DNA of 64,000 bases from contig NZ_JAJFZN010000004.1 of assembly GCF_020731145.1 (NCBI RefSeq), positions 479,202 through 543,201 of the forward strand, written 5' to 3'. This document shows, piece after piece, positions 1 to 9,061 of the stretch (position 1 is its first letter; each line of letters begins with the position of its first letter). A program made the translations under genes and the position numbers. This DNA is from Sneathiella sp. HT1-7 (GTDB lineage: Bacteria; Pseudomonadota; Alphaproteobacteria; Sneathiellales; Sneathiellaceae). The notes below the pieces were generated by a model. The model was not told where the DNA came from and made no database searches. It saw nothing but the letters and a program-made list of their open reading frames with translations.

Positions 1-522
1 GTCAGCACCGGCAACACATCGGAAATTATCGAAAAACTGTGTAGTTATGAGGCAGATGTAGGCGTTTTGGGAGAAATACCGGAAGCGCGAGAGTTTGATG
101 TTGTAAAACTGAGCTCCACCCCTATCATCGCCTTTGCCTCCAAACGAAGCTCGGCGGGCGGAATGAAATCCATATCTCTTCAGGAACTGGCTAGCAAACC
201 CCTCGTCCTTCGGGAGAAGGGATCGAAAACACGTCAGAAACTTGAACAGATCGCAGCCGCAGCCGGACTGACCCTTAAACCGTCGATCGAAGCAGTGGGC
301 CGGGAAGCCATCCGTGAAATTGTGGCAAGCGGCGCCGGTATCGGCATCGTTTCCGAGGCCGAGTTTGGCTTTGATGAACGTTTGTGCAAAATTGCGATTT
401 CAGGATGCGAGCCGCTGATGGATGAGGCTTTGATCTGCCTGAAGGAACGCAGCAAGAGTAACCTTGTCGGCGCCTTCATGAAGATGGCGCAAGACCGACT
501 GAAGCTTGAGTCTGCCGCCTGA
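1..522 (+). CDS. LysR-type transcriptional regulator, C-terminal part (5' end outside window)
   Basis: The reading frame is open from base 1 to the stop at 520-522 and begins upstream of the window, so only about 173 C-terminal residues are visible. They form a LysR effector-binding domain: the early TGNTSEI stretch, the second-lobe segment around REAIREIVASGAGIGIVSEA, and a final KERSKSN stretch. The regulator converges on the phosphonate-type operon at 531-5660, only 8 bases away. Its glycine-rich segment resembles, from memory, LysR proteins that accompany 2-aminoethylphosphonate genes. Regulation of that operon is an inference; the DNA-binding domain cannot be seen. Confidence 0.85.
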   Translation, partial: VSTGNTSEIIEKLCSYEADVGVLGEIPEAREFDVVKLSSTPIIAFASKRSSAGGMKSISLQELASKPLVLREKGSKTRQKLEQIAAAAGLTLKPSIEAVGREAIREIVASGAGIGIVSEAEFGFDERLCKIAISGCEPLMDEALICLKERSKSNLVGAFMKMAQDRLKLESAA

Positions 523-530
523 GTAAAAAC

Positions 531-1124
531 TTACCCCTTCATGGCACTATCCACCACCCTTTGCAGCATCGGGGCATAGTGGGAAAAGCCCGGCGTCTCC
601 TTGCCAGGTACTTTGCCGATATCGTCCCACTTACGCACCTGAACGATTGCGTCGATATCTCCGTTCGCGGCAAATTTTTTCGCCGCCGACTCGCTCATTG
701 GGCCGCCCTGAAGCTTCAGGCTCAGGATCGATGCATCGGATAATTTCGAAAAATATTCGGGTTCAACCGTACAGAGGTAGCGCTTCGCCGAGACATGATG
801 GCGCACGCAGTCAGTTACAATTTTCGGGAAAAACGGCGCAAGAACAGTGGCCCCTGCCCGATCATGATGGCTGTCGATACCAAGCTCCGCGGCGTTATCG
901 GGGAATTCATTGGTAAAATGCCCAATATCATGAAGCAATGCCGCAACAATCAGTTCTTCGCTCGCATCGGACTCTTCCGCGAGTTCCGCTGTCTGGAACA
1001 TATGCTCCGAGATTGTCACATCTTCTCCAAGATATTCCTCCGCCCCGCGGCGAGCAAAAATATCGGCGATGAAGTCGACAACATTGTCTTTCGTGAGTTT
1101 CGAATAGTCTGGTTTAGGCATCAT
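531..1124 (-). CDS. tmpB: HD-domain mixed-valent diiron oxygenase, PhnZ/TmpB type
   Basis: A 197-residue HD-domain protein. Visible ligands are His41, His65-Asp66, His69, His87, His110 and the Asp pair of RKWDD near 167. The segment RRGAEEYLGE carries Tyr31 and Glu34, which line up at constant offset with Tyr24 and Glu27 of PhnZ as I recall them; these shape the iron site and amine pocket of phosphonate-cleaving HD oxygenases. Family members oxidatively cleave the C-P bond of a 1-hydroxyphosphonate, releasing phosphate and a carboxylate. The start overlaps the end of the dioxygenase gene by 11 bases, so the two are translationally coupled. The betaine-type flavoenzyme in the operon favours the TmpB reaction (hydroxy-trimethylaminoethylphosphonate to glycine betaine) over the PhnZ reaction giving glycine; this is inference. 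Confidence 0.7.
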   Translation of the reverse strand: MMPKPDYSKLTKDNVVDFIADIFARRGAEEYLGEDVTISEHMFQTAELAEESDASEELIVAALLHDIGHFTNEFPDNAAELGIDSHHDRAGATVLAPFFPKIVTDCVRHHVSAKRYLCTVEPEYFSKLSDASILSLKLQGGPMSESAAKKFAANGDIDAIVQVRKWDDIGKVPGKETPGFSHYAPMLQRVVDSAMKG

Positions 1125-2283
1125 TAATCCCTAAATTCTCTTGTTCAAGTGTCGCAAGCGTTGATAGCAAACCATCCTTATCAGGATAGCAGCCCTGGAG
1201 CCAGCGTGTTCCGTGACCGGAGTATGCATTACGGGCATGCAAAACGCGGGTGTTATCAACTATAAAGCAGTCGCCGGGTTCAAGTCGGAAACTTACGGCC
1301 ATCGCAGGGTCATTAATGATTTCACTCAACGCCCGGTAAGCCACATAATAGTCCGGCATTTTGTCGAACGGTACATCCGTAACCGGCGCAATGGAACGGT
1401 TATTGAAGCGGACGCCGACAAGCTCTCCATCCGGCTCCAGTTCAATCATCGGCTTGCGGGCTTGCAGGCAGACGCCCGACTGCCCGGCATATTCATACCG
1501 GGCATTATAGCGGGCCAGAATCTCGAAATGCTCCGGATTGCGCTCCTGAAGGCATTTAGCGGCCTTAAACCCATCGACAACGAGCGAATCTCCGCCCGTC
1601 GCCGAATTCTCCAGCGCATAAAGGATCTGCATCGTCGGAACCGGGTCACGATAAGGGTTATCCGTATGGGCCTGCAATCCCGCCGAAGTAAAGGCTAGAT
1701 TGGTCGGCGTCACTTCAGCGCGCACCTCAAACCATTTGCCATAATTCGTCTCCCTGACAAAGCCAAACAGCGCCGCGACACCCAGAAGTGCTCCACTTTT
1801 TATTGGCCCACCGGTCATTTTTGCAAAACCAAATCGACGGATATCACCTAGCCATATGGCCAATGCCTCTTTATCACGTTTGACCGTTTCAAAATCCGCC
1901 GTTGGCACGCGGTTGGTCAACGCCTTATCCCAGATTTCAACGCTCGAATCGAGCCATCCGACGGAGTGCTCGCGCGCTATATCATAGGAATGTTCCTGCA
2001 GCCACCTTAGCGAATAGGATACGGACCTTTCCTCAGGCTGAAATTCAACGGTCAGCCTGTCCGGCGCGTCTAATGTCGCGGCGGTGATCTTCGTATTCAG
2101 CGGAATATCATCAATCATGATGAGACGTTGACCATTTTGCGGAGAGCGTGTGCGGACATCCAGCGCATTATCCCGAAGCCACAAGGCGTGAAACCGGATC
2201 GCGCCACCGCCTTCCCGGTGAAGAATAATATAGTCCCCTTCCCCGGCCAACTCGACATTCTGTATTCTGCAAATTTCGGTCAT
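1114..2283 (-). CDS. tmpA: 2-oxoglutarate/Fe(II) dioxygenase, TmpA / gamma-butyrobetaine hydroxylase-like
   Basis: 389 residues. A GBBH-type N-terminal domain (about 10-100, with the signature FHALWLRDNA) precedes a TauD fold. The iron triad is visible as His206 and Asp208 (QAHTDNP) with distal His349 (RVLHAR); Arg360 is the likely 2-oxoglutarate anchor. Family members hydroxylate carbons next to trimethylammonium groups, and TmpA hydroxylates 2-(trimethylammonio)ethylphosphonate at C1 to feed TmpB. The coupled PhnZ-like gene strongly supports a phosphonate substrate. The cysteines that bind zinc in the N-terminal domain of gamma-butyrobetaine hydroxylase are replaced here (LRDNALDV). PhnY*-type or true butyrobetaine hydroxylase activity are the alternatives. 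Confidence 0.68.
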   Translation of the reverse strand: MTEICRIQNVELAGEGDYIILHREGGGAIRFHALWLRDNALDVRTRSPQNGQRLIMIDDIPLNTKITAATLDAPDRLTVEFQPEERSVSYSLRWLQEHSYDIAREHSVGWLDSSVEIWDKALTNRVPTADFETVKRDKEALAIWLGDIRRFGFAKMTGGPIKSGALLGVAALFGFVRETNYGKWFEVRAEVTPTNLAFTSAGLQAHTDNPYRDPVPTMQILYALENSATGGDSLVVDGFKAAKCLQERNPEHFEILARYNARYEYAGQSGVCLQARKPMIELEPDGELVGVRFNNRSIAPVTDVPFDKMPDYYVAYRALSEIINDPAMAVSFRLEPGDCFIVDNTRVLHARNAYSGHGTRWLQGCYPDKDGLLSTLATLEQENLGINDA

Positions 2284-2309
2284 TAGTATTTGATTTCAAG
2301 CTATTGATA

Positions 2310-4763
2310 TCAAGATTTAATTTTCTTCATAAGCGGATCATAGAGCGGCTCCAGATGCACCTGACACGGCACCCGCTTCAAGGCAACATCAAGCTCATAG
2401 TTGCCGCTCAGCACGAATTCCTTATCCACACCGTCTGGATTGCGGACATATCCATAGCCAATTGATTTTTCAATTGTGTGACCATAACCACCACTGGAAA
2501 GCCAGCCGACCCGTTCCCCATTCCGGTAGATCGTCTCCCGCCCCAAAAGGACAATATCCGGATCTTGGACCGTGAAGCAGGTCAGCATTTTACGAACCCC
2601 CTTTGCCTTCTGCCTCTCTATCGCCGCACGTCCCTTGAAGTCCCGGCCCGACTTCATTTTTACCGCCCAGCCAAGCCCGGCCTCAACCGGGGTGTGGTCC
2701 GGGCCGATATCCGCCCCCCAGGCGCGATAGCCCTTCTCAAGACGACAGCTTTCAATCACGCGATAGCCTGCATTCTTGAGACCGAGCGGCCCACCCGCGC
2801 TCATCAAGGCGTCATACACTGCGCCCGCGTTACTGGCAGACATATGAAGCTCCCAGCCGAGTTCTCCCATATAGGTCAGGCGCAGCGCCAAGACAGGATG
2901 GCCCGCAATATCGATCACCCGCCCCGTCGCGAAGGGATAGTCTTCATGGGAGATTTCATCCTTCGTTACCTGCGCCAGAATTTCGCGCGACACTGGCCCC
3001 ATCAATGAAAGAACGGACCGTTCTTCCGTTATATCGCTCAAGATGCAGTCCATATGCGGTGGTACGTTCCGCAAGATCCAGTTGTAATCATGAGTTGCGA
3101 AGCCGGTTCCCGTGACGATATAAAATTCATTCTCTTCCAAGCGCGTAACGGTCAGGTCACACTCAATCCCGCCCTTGTCATTCAGCATCTGCGTATAAAT
3201 AACCGATCCTATAGGACGCAAGACATTGCCTGACGCAATCCAGTCGAGCGCCGCCGCCGCATCCGATCCGGTCAGGAGAAATTTCGCGAATGAGGTCTGA
3301 TCGATCAAGACGGCGGCTTCCCGCGCGGCTTTATGCTCTCTCGCCACTGCATTGAACCAGTTTTGGCGGCCAAAACTGTAGCTATCTGCCGGTATCTCCC
3401 CTGCCTCTATATCCGCGAACCAGTTCGGCCGTTCCCAGCCGAGCTTTTCGCCAAAACAGGCGCCAGCCACCTTCAACCTTTCATAAAGCGGAGAGGTACG
3501 AAATGGGCGACCTGCTTGATGCTCTTCGTGCGGCCAGGCCATAGTGTAATGCTTGCCATAGGCTTCGACGGTACGCTTTTTAATCCAGTCGTCGTCGAAA
3601 TGCGGCTTTCCAAAGCGACGGATATCCGCGGCCCAAAGGTCATAGGGCGGCTCCCCTTTCGCGACCCACTCGGCCAACACCATGCCAGCTCCACCGCCAG
3701 AGGCAATACCAAAGGCATTAAACCCGGCACCGACAAAGAAGTTTTTAAGCTCCGGTGCCTCACCGAGGATAAAATTCCCGTCCGGCGTAAAGCTTTCCGG
3801 ACCGTTGACCAGTTCCTTGATGCCCGCTGTCTCCAGCGCCGGAACGCGACCCAGCGCCAGTTCCATCATCGGCTCAAAATGGTCAAAATCCGACGGCAGC
3901 AGCGAAAAATGAAAGTCCTCCGGAATACCGTCTTCCGCCCACAAGACTGGGTTGGGCTCATATCCGCCCATGACGAGGCCGCCCACCTCTTCTTTATAGT
4001 AAGTCAGTCGGTCGGGATCGCGTAAAGTGGGTAGGTTACGCGGCATATCCTTGATGGGTTCTGTGATCAGATACTGATGCTGCACCGGGACTAGCGGCAC
4101 ATTTACGCCGAAACGCCCCGCAAACTCCCGCGTCCATTGACCTGCGCAACAGACAACGATTTCACATTCGATAAAACCTTTATCCGTTTGAATTCCTTTT
4201 ATTTTTCCATCTTCAATAAGGATGTCTGTGACACTTGTATCTTCAAATATAGACGCCCCGGCCATACGTGCGCCTTTCGCCAGCGCCTGCGTGATATCTG
4301 ACGGGTTTGCCTGGCCGTCCGTTGGCAAGAATGCCGCTCCAATCACATCCTCTATCGACATGATCGGCCAGAGATCCCGCGCCTCCGACGGGCTCAAAAG
4401 CTGCATATCAAGACCGAAGGATTGCGCCGTCGTCGCCTGCCGTTTGACTTCTTCCCATCTCGCATCGTTACAGGCTAGGCGAAGGCCTCCATTCATCTTC
4501 CATCCAGTGGCAAGCCCGGTTTCTTCTTCCAGCCGGTTGTAGAGATCGACGGAGTATCCCAGGAGCTCGGTGATATTGGCGCTGGAGCGAAGCTGCCCGA
4601 CCAGCCCCGCCGCATGGAATGTCGTTCCGGAGGTGAGTTTCTTGCGCTCCAGAAGAACAGTGTCCGTCCAACCAAGTTTCGCCAGATGATAGGCCGTAGA
4701 GCAACCAACAATTCCGCCGCCGATCACAACCGCTTTCGCTGTCGTGGGGAGTTCTTTCACCAT
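2310..4763 (-). CDS. FAD-dependent dimethylglycine/sarcosine dehydrogenase-like protein with GcvT domain
   Basis: 817 residues, the normal length for the dimethylglycine/sarcosine dehydrogenase family. The N-terminal DAO domain has the dinucleotide motif GGGIVG at 15-20, and SGTTFH places His50 where this family binds FAD covalently. An FAO_M-type middle section follows and a GcvT/aminomethyltransferase domain fills roughly residues 430-810. Such enzymes oxidatively N-demethylate dimethylglycine, sarcosine or related methylamines and pass the one-carbon unit to tetrahydrofolate. The gene lies between the tmpA-like and kinase genes, abutting the kinase stop and 26 bases before the dioxygenase start, so it is in one operon. 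Oxidation of betaine-derived dimethylglycine released by TmpAB is inference; no separate betaine demethylase is in view. Confidence 0.72.
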   Translation of the reverse strand: MVKELPTTAKAVVIGGGIVGCSTAYHLAKLGWTDTVLLERKKLTSGTTFHAAGLVGQLRSSANITELLGYSVDLYNRLEEETGLATGWKMNGGLRLACNDARWEEVKRQATTAQSFGLDMQLLSPSEARDLWPIMSIEDVIGAAFLPTDGQANPSDITQALAKGARMAGASIFEDTSVTDILIEDGKIKGIQTDKGFIECEIVVCCAGQWTREFAGRFGVNVPLVPVQHQYLITEPIKDMPRNLPTLRDPDRLTYYKEEVGGLVMGGYEPNPVLWAEDGIPEDFHFSLLPSDFDHFEPMMELALGRVPALETAGIKELVNGPESFTPDGNFILGEAPELKNFFVGAGFNAFGIASGGGAGMVLAEWVAKGEPPYDLWAADIRRFGKPHFDDDWIKKRTVEAYGKHYTMAWPHEEHQAGRPFRTSPLYERLKVAGACFGEKLGWERPNWFADIEAGEIPADSYSFGRQNWFNAVAREHKAAREAAVLIDQTSFAKFLLTGSDAAAALDWIASGNVLRPIGSVIYTQMLNDKGGIECDLTVTRLEENEFYIVTGTGFATHDYNWILRNVPPHMDCILSDITEERSVLSLMGPVSREILAQVTKDEISHEDYPFATGRVIDIAGHPVLALRLTYMGELGWELHMSASNAGAVYDALMSAGGPLGLKNAGYRVIESCRLEKGYRAWGADIGPDHTPVEAGLGWAVKMKSGRDFKGRAAIERQKAKGVRKMLTCFTVQDPDIVLLGRETIYRNGERVGWLSSGGYGHTIEKSIGYGYVRNPDGVDKEFVLSGNYELDVALKRVPCQVHLEPLYDPLMKKIKS

Positions 4764-5660
4764 TTAGAGGTAATCCTTCTTATAACTGTCGTAAGCCGGC
4801 TCGAACTTTTCAAGGCAGATTTGGGTATATTTCCCATAGTCGAAATCAAGCTTGGAATAAAGCTCCGATACCATGCTCCACATTACCTCCCTGAGGAGAG
4901 AGGCAATTTTCATTGCTTGATAGCGGGCCCAAAGATCATCGGTAAGCGGTGTCTCGAAATAGCTTTCCAACATCTCTTTCTGGATTTGTTCCGCGACATC
5001 ATTGTTAGAGGCTAATCCAGCCAAATCAAAAAGCGGCGTGTTAAACCCCGCATATTCCCAGTCAATCAGCCAAAGTCGTGCTCCGTCATCCAAAAAATTC
5101 GCGGCGAGCAAGTCATTATGGCCAAAAACAATATCATAGGGACCGGAGCGCGCCTCGGTCTCTGTCGCTATTTTCAGGAATTCCGATATTCGTTTTTTAT
5201 GAGAACTATTTCCATCTGCCAGCAACCGTGCATATTCCCGCAGCACATGAAAGACCCAGAAAATCGGCGGCGACCCCTGAAGTCGTGCTGGAATGTCCCG
5301 ATGTGCTTGCCGAATAAGGTGGATCGCCCGACTGCGGATATCATTGTCAATGAGGTCTTCCGGCGTGAGGGTCCTCCCCTCGATATACTCAAGAATCAGC
5401 ACGCCTGGCTCACTATGGACAACCGCCGGTGAGATACCGGCGGCATGCGCGGCCTCGCTTGCGGCTAATTCATGGGCCCGAGTGATATGATGAAACGGGA
5501 TGTCTTCGCCTAGCCGGACAACATACTGTTGCCCCCCGTCGGTCACGAGAAAATTCGCATTCGTCATACCGCCGTCCAGTGGCTCGATAGACGGTGTCAC
5601 GTGCCACAGAGAAAGCCCGGATATTTTTTCCTGCGCACTAGTCACGTTGCCGTTCGCCAA
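4764..5660 (-). CDS. choline/ethanolamine-kinase-like phosphotransferase (APH fold)
   Basis: 298 residues with the kinase loop His181-Asn182-Asp183 and Asn188 (GHNDLLAANF) and the magnesium aspartate Asp200 in IDWEYAG. The HND form and the IDWEYAGFNTPLFDLA tail are typical of LicA/choline-kinase-type enzymes rather than antibiotic kinases. It is the first gene of the leftward phosphonate operon; the next start abuts its stop. In this context it could phosphorylate choline or another quaternary amino alcohol, or detoxify an intermediate. The substrate is not evident from the sequence. Confidence 0.65.
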   Translation of the reverse strand: MANGNVTSAQEKISGLSLWHVTPSIEPLDGGMTNANFLVTDGGQQYVVRLGEDIPFHHITRAHELAASEAAHAAGISPAVVHSEPGVLILEYIEGRTLTPEDLIDNDIRSRAIHLIRQAHRDIPARLQGSPPIFWVFHVLREYARLLADGNSSHKKRISEFLKIATETEARSGPYDIVFGHNDLLAANFLDDGARLWLIDWEYAGFNTPLFDLAGLASNNDVAEQIQKEMLESYFETPLTDDLWARYQAMKIASLLREVMWSMVSELYSKLDFDYGKYTQICLEKFEPAYDSYKKDYL

Positions 5661-5816
5661 ATGTCAAACCATCCCCCTCCGCCTTTGCATCCGCAATATA
5701 TCGCGACGGCATCCCATTCTACCTAGCAAAGAATGACGACAAAAGGAAGTTGCGGCTATCTGCATGGCGTAAGAACTCCCCCTCCTCTCACTAACGGCAA
5801 GATTTCGGACCAGTAA

Positions 5817-6161
5817 TTATCCAGCAACTTTCTTCACAAACTCCGATTTTAGCCCCATCTGACCAATGCCCGGTACTTTACAATCAATATCGTGGTCGCC
5901 ATCAACAAGCCGAATATTCTTGACCTTGGTGCCTACCTTCACAACTGACGATGCCCCTTTGACTTTGAGATCCTTGATAACCGTTACAGTATCTCCGTCC
6001 TGCAATTCTGCACCGTTCGCATCACGGATAATGTTAGATTCTGTTGCAGCACCATCGGCATCTTTGGCCCATTCATGAGCACATTCGGGGCATATAAGCA
6101 GGCCGCCATCCTCATAAACATACGGAGACTGACATCCTGGACAAGGGGGCAGTTCACTCAT
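5817..6161 (-). CDS. yjdM: YjdM/PhnA zinc-ribbon domain protein
   Basis: A 114-residue small protein. An N-terminal zinc ribbon (Cys7, Cys10, Cys24, Cys27) is followed by the conserved PhnA-type beta domain with [15 protein letters not shown] and a terminal LKSEFVKK. Length and both halves match the YjdM family, historically called PhnA from its position near phosphonate genes in Escherichia coli; it is not the phosphonoacetate hydrolase of the same name. Its biochemical role is unknown. It lies 156 bases upstream of the phosphonate-type operon on the same strand and may have its own promoter. A 256-base stretch behind it (6162-6417) holds no recognisable gene. Confidence 0.85.
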   Translation of the reverse strand: MSELPPCPGCQSPYVYEDGGLLICPECAHEWAKDADGAATESNIIRDANGAELQDGDTVTVIKDLKVKGASSVVKVGTKVKNIRLVDGDHDIDCKVPGIGQMGLKSEFVKKVAG

Positions 6162-6417
6162 TGTAAAACCTCTCGCTCTTAGGCGTTAATCTAGGGCTAT
6201 TGGACAAATCCAAACTAATCTTGTTAAAATCTCGCCTCTTTTACGACCCGCAATCGAAATGACCTTGCCAACGCGCCAATTCTATGACGCTTGAAACAGA
6301 TTTGTTTAATTTGGGGACGTTCAAGATTGAAATGTTTATAGATTGACGCAGGAGTAGATACAAATATTTATAACCATCGCTGACGACAAAACGGCTGCTC
6401 AGCGGGCCACACTTTTC

Positions 6418-8247
6418 CTAAGAAACGTCAAGCGCCCCTTTGATGAACTCCATAGCATCGCCGAGGGCCGCGATCGAGGCAATCTCTGCGGCAGAAAACT
6501 GCATATCGAAAGCAATCTCCAACTCCTCAATCAGGCTCATATGCGCCAGCGAATCCCAGCCATCGGTATTGAACGGCGTTGAATCTGCCGATAGTCCCGT
6601 CGCATCGACATTGAAGCATTTGGCCGCAACCGCACAGACTTTTTCCTCAAGACCGCCGCTTTCTTCCGCAAACGTGGCGGGCTCTTCTGCCAAGACCGCC
6701 GCGTCGTTCGCCGCCCCGGCAATCATTTCTGCTATCAGTACCTTGCCTGAAGCGCCACGCGGCAGCGAAGTCATGATACGGAATTCTGCCGGTGTTCGCT
6801 CCGCCGAGAGATGCTTCCGGCAAAAGGCTGATGCGGCGGCGGGGGTAATTTCCTGACCAGGCTGAGGTGCAATCGCAGCGACCAGCTTTTCGCCGCGCGC
6901 CGCATCGGGGACGCCGAAGGCTACCGCCTCCGCCACACCTGGCATGGTCGAGAGAATAATCGCTACTGTCTCCGGGTGGATCGTCGCACCGGCGGAGACA
7001 ATTGCCGTTTTCTTGCGTCCGACAAAATCATAGAGCCCGTCAGGGTTGATGCGGACATAATCACCCGTATGAAAGGCGCCGTCACGCAAAACTGTCCGAG
7101 TGATATCCGGTGCATTGAAATAGCCGCGCATCACCGTCGGGCCAGAAAGCACCAGTTCCCCGGTTTCGCCTGCGGGTACGGGGCGGAAATCATCATCCAG
7201 AACCATGGCGGTACACCCATAGGGCCGTCCGAGCGATCCGATCCTCCGTGTGGCGTTTTCCGGTCCAGCAAACAGGGCATCGCAGACCACTTCACTCAGG
7301 CCGTAGGCATTGACCACAGGTATCTTGAAGGTCTCCTCAACGTGGCTCCAGAGCTGAGCATCGAGAAGATCCGCACTACAAAGGATAAAACGAAAATTGG
7401 GTCCGGAGAAGGCGTCTCTTTTATCACTGCCGATCCGGGCTACAATACGGAGCATAGCGGGCACTGTGATAAAATGGGTGATATCCTTCTCAGTGAGCGC
7501 GTTCAGGATCGCAGGCACGTTCTGCACTGAAAAGGGTGTCTGGCGATAAAGATATCCGCCGAACCACAGAGCGACAAGCGGACCCCGGATCAATCCGTCA
7601 ACATGATGAAGCGGCAACAGGTTAAGCAGCCGTGTCCCGCTGTCAAAGCCGTAAATCTCATCAAAAATGGTGAGCTGCGCGATCAGGTTTTCATAGGTCA
7701 GCTCAACGGCCTTCGGCGTCGATGTCGTCCCAGACGTCAGCACCAGAAGCGCAACTTCTGGCCGGTTTTCGACCGGTGTCCAACGGCCGGGATCTTGTAC
7801 GTACAACAATGTGTCATGGACCTTGCGGATCGGGAAAATCCGGGATTGCGGTAGCTTCTCATCCAGTGTGGCATTTACCAGCATATCCTCATCCGCAAAG
7901 AGCGCGGCAGGATCGCAAACATCCATCAGTTCGCCGAGCTCCGACCCGGTTATTTCGGCATCGCCTATAACCGGCGTTATGCCCGCGCGAAGCAGTGCGA
8001 GAAAGAGCTTCACCACGGCTTCTTCATCCCTGGAAGCGACAAGAACCCGATCCCCGGTGACAAGACCGTTTGCGGTAAACATCGCAGCAAGGCAGCGCAT
8101 ATCACGAGCCAGCGTTCCATACGAGAAAGATCCGTTCGCCAGATCAGCAAATTTTTTCTCTAAATTTCCTTCCAACCTCCAATTGAGATTATCACAAAAA
8201 TGATCGAAAGGATGAACGCCCGGCTTGATCGGCAACTCAAACATCAA
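6418..8247 (-). CDS. adenylation domain-acyl/peptidyl carrier didomain protein
   Basis: 609 residues. An AMP-forming ligase domain (1 to about 515) has the ATP loop TSGTTSTPK at 171-179, the GYFNAPDITRT region and the DGLYDFVGRKK hinge. It is fused to a C-terminal phosphopantetheine carrier (about 530-605) with the attachment serine Ser566 in GWDSLAHM. This is the minimal loading module of a non-ribosomal peptide or acyl-adenylate system: it activates an acid and tethers it as a thioester. The gene is last in a four-gene operon and its start overlaps the end of the thioesterase gene by 11 bases. No condensation or ketosynthase domain is present, and the acid cannot be predicted from the sequence with confidence. 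Confidence 0.8.
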   Translation of the reverse strand: MMFELPIKPGVHPFDHFCDNLNWRLEGNLEKKFADLANGSFSYGTLARDMRCLAAMFTANGLVTGDRVLVASRDEEAVVKLFLALLRAGITPVIGDAEITGSELGELMDVCDPAALFADEDMLVNATLDEKLPQSRIFPIRKVHDTLLYVQDPGRWTPVENRPEVALLVLTSGTTSTPKAVELTYENLIAQLTIFDEIYGFDSGTRLLNLLPLHHVDGLIRGPLVALWFGGYLYRQTPFSVQNVPAILNALTEKDITHFITVPAMLRIVARIGSDKRDAFSGPNFRFILCSADLLDAQLWSHVEETFKIPVVNAYGLSEVVCDALFAGPENATRRIGSLGRPYGCTAMVLDDDFRPVPAGETGELVLSGPTVMRGYFNAPDITRTVLRDGAFHTGDYVRINPDGLYDFVGRKKTAIVSAGATIHPETVAIILSTMPGVAEAVAFGVPDAARGEKLVAAIAPQPGQEITPAAASAFCRKHLSAERTPAEFRIMTSLPRGASGKVLIAEMIAGAANDAAVLAEEPATFAEESGGLEEKVCAVAAKCFNVDATGLSADSTPFNTDGWDSLAHMSLIEELEIAFDMQFSAAEIASIAALGDAMEFIKGALDVS

Positions 8248-9061
8248 CTAATCCCTTTTTTACCGTCTCAAGACGAAGGCGCAATTTTTCGACAAGAACG
8301 ACTGCATTATCTGGGTTGCGCAGCATGGAAAGATGGTCTCCCGGCACATTCACCAGCGTGAGCGCGCCGCTAATCAAATGCGCCCACCCCAGATCGTCAA
8401 GCCGATGACCCCACGGGGTTTCCTCGGCGCGAAAAACGGTGACAGACCCATCCCATGGGCGGGGCTGATATTCAGCCATCTTGGCATATAGTTGTCGGAT
8501 AATCGAACGGTGCGCTTCAGCATGATTTCCAAGTTCCATACGAATCTGACCATAGCGATGCAGAACCAGCGGATCGCTCTCGCCTGGCAATAAAGTACGC
8601 CAGTTGCGAGCAACATAACGTGCGATATAGAGAGTTTCATGTAAAGGGTTCCGGAGAAAACGCGCGATCAAGGCGCGCGACCGGATACTCGTATCCAGAA
8701 TAAGCAGTTCGCCGGTTTCTGGCTCCATTGTAGAAAGATGCCGCGCCGTCTCAAAGGCCAACAGCCCGGCAAAGGAAAAGCCGCAAATATGAATTGGCCG
8801 GGGTATATCCGACTGATGAATATCCGTGGCAAAGCGCTCCGCGATCTCAATCAGGCTGAAGCTATCAAGGGTGCCAACCATATCCGGGGCGAGACGCGCG
8901 CCAAAACAGGAAAACTCTGTGCAAAGAATTTTTTGGATTGGTTGCGCGTAAAGAACATTGCCACCGAAGTCTGGAAGAAAGACAAGGCTTCCCCCTGTCT
9001 CCAGACTGTTCATTCGCATCAAGGTGCGAGGCAAAGTATTGCGCAGCGTTTGCATATTCAT
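8237..9061 (-). CDS. alpha/beta-hydrolase thioesterase (type II / NRPS-type TE)
   Basis: 274 residues with the nucleophile elbow GFSFAG (Ser96) and a C-terminal catalytic-His context PGDHLSML. The arrangement, including the early LPDFGGN oxyanion region, matches thioesterase domains of non-ribosomal peptide and polyketide enzymes. It would release or proof-read the acyl group held on the neighbouring carrier domain. The start ATG overlaps the upstream acyltransferase stop by 4 bases, and the end overlaps the carrier protein start. The substrate is unknown. Confidence 0.75.
   Translation of the reverse strand: MNMQTLRNTLPRTLMRMNSLETGGSLVFLPDFGGNVLYAQPIQKILCTEFSCFGARLAPDMVGTLDSFSLIEIAERFATDIHQSDIPRPIHICGFSFAGLLAFETARHLSTMEPETGELLILDTSIRSRALIARFLRNPLHETLYIARYVARNWRTLLPGESDPLVLHRYGQIRMELGNHAEAHRSIIRQLYAKMAEYQPRPWDGSVTVFRAEETPWGHRLDDLGWAHLISGALTLVNVPGDHLSMLRNPDNAVVLVEKLRLRLETVKKGLVDV

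Noticed and set aside
5817..6161. Phosphonoacetate hydrolase (also named PhnA)
   Set aside because: The protein is 114 residues with a zinc ribbon, the YjdM family; the hydrolase is about 400 residues of a different fold.
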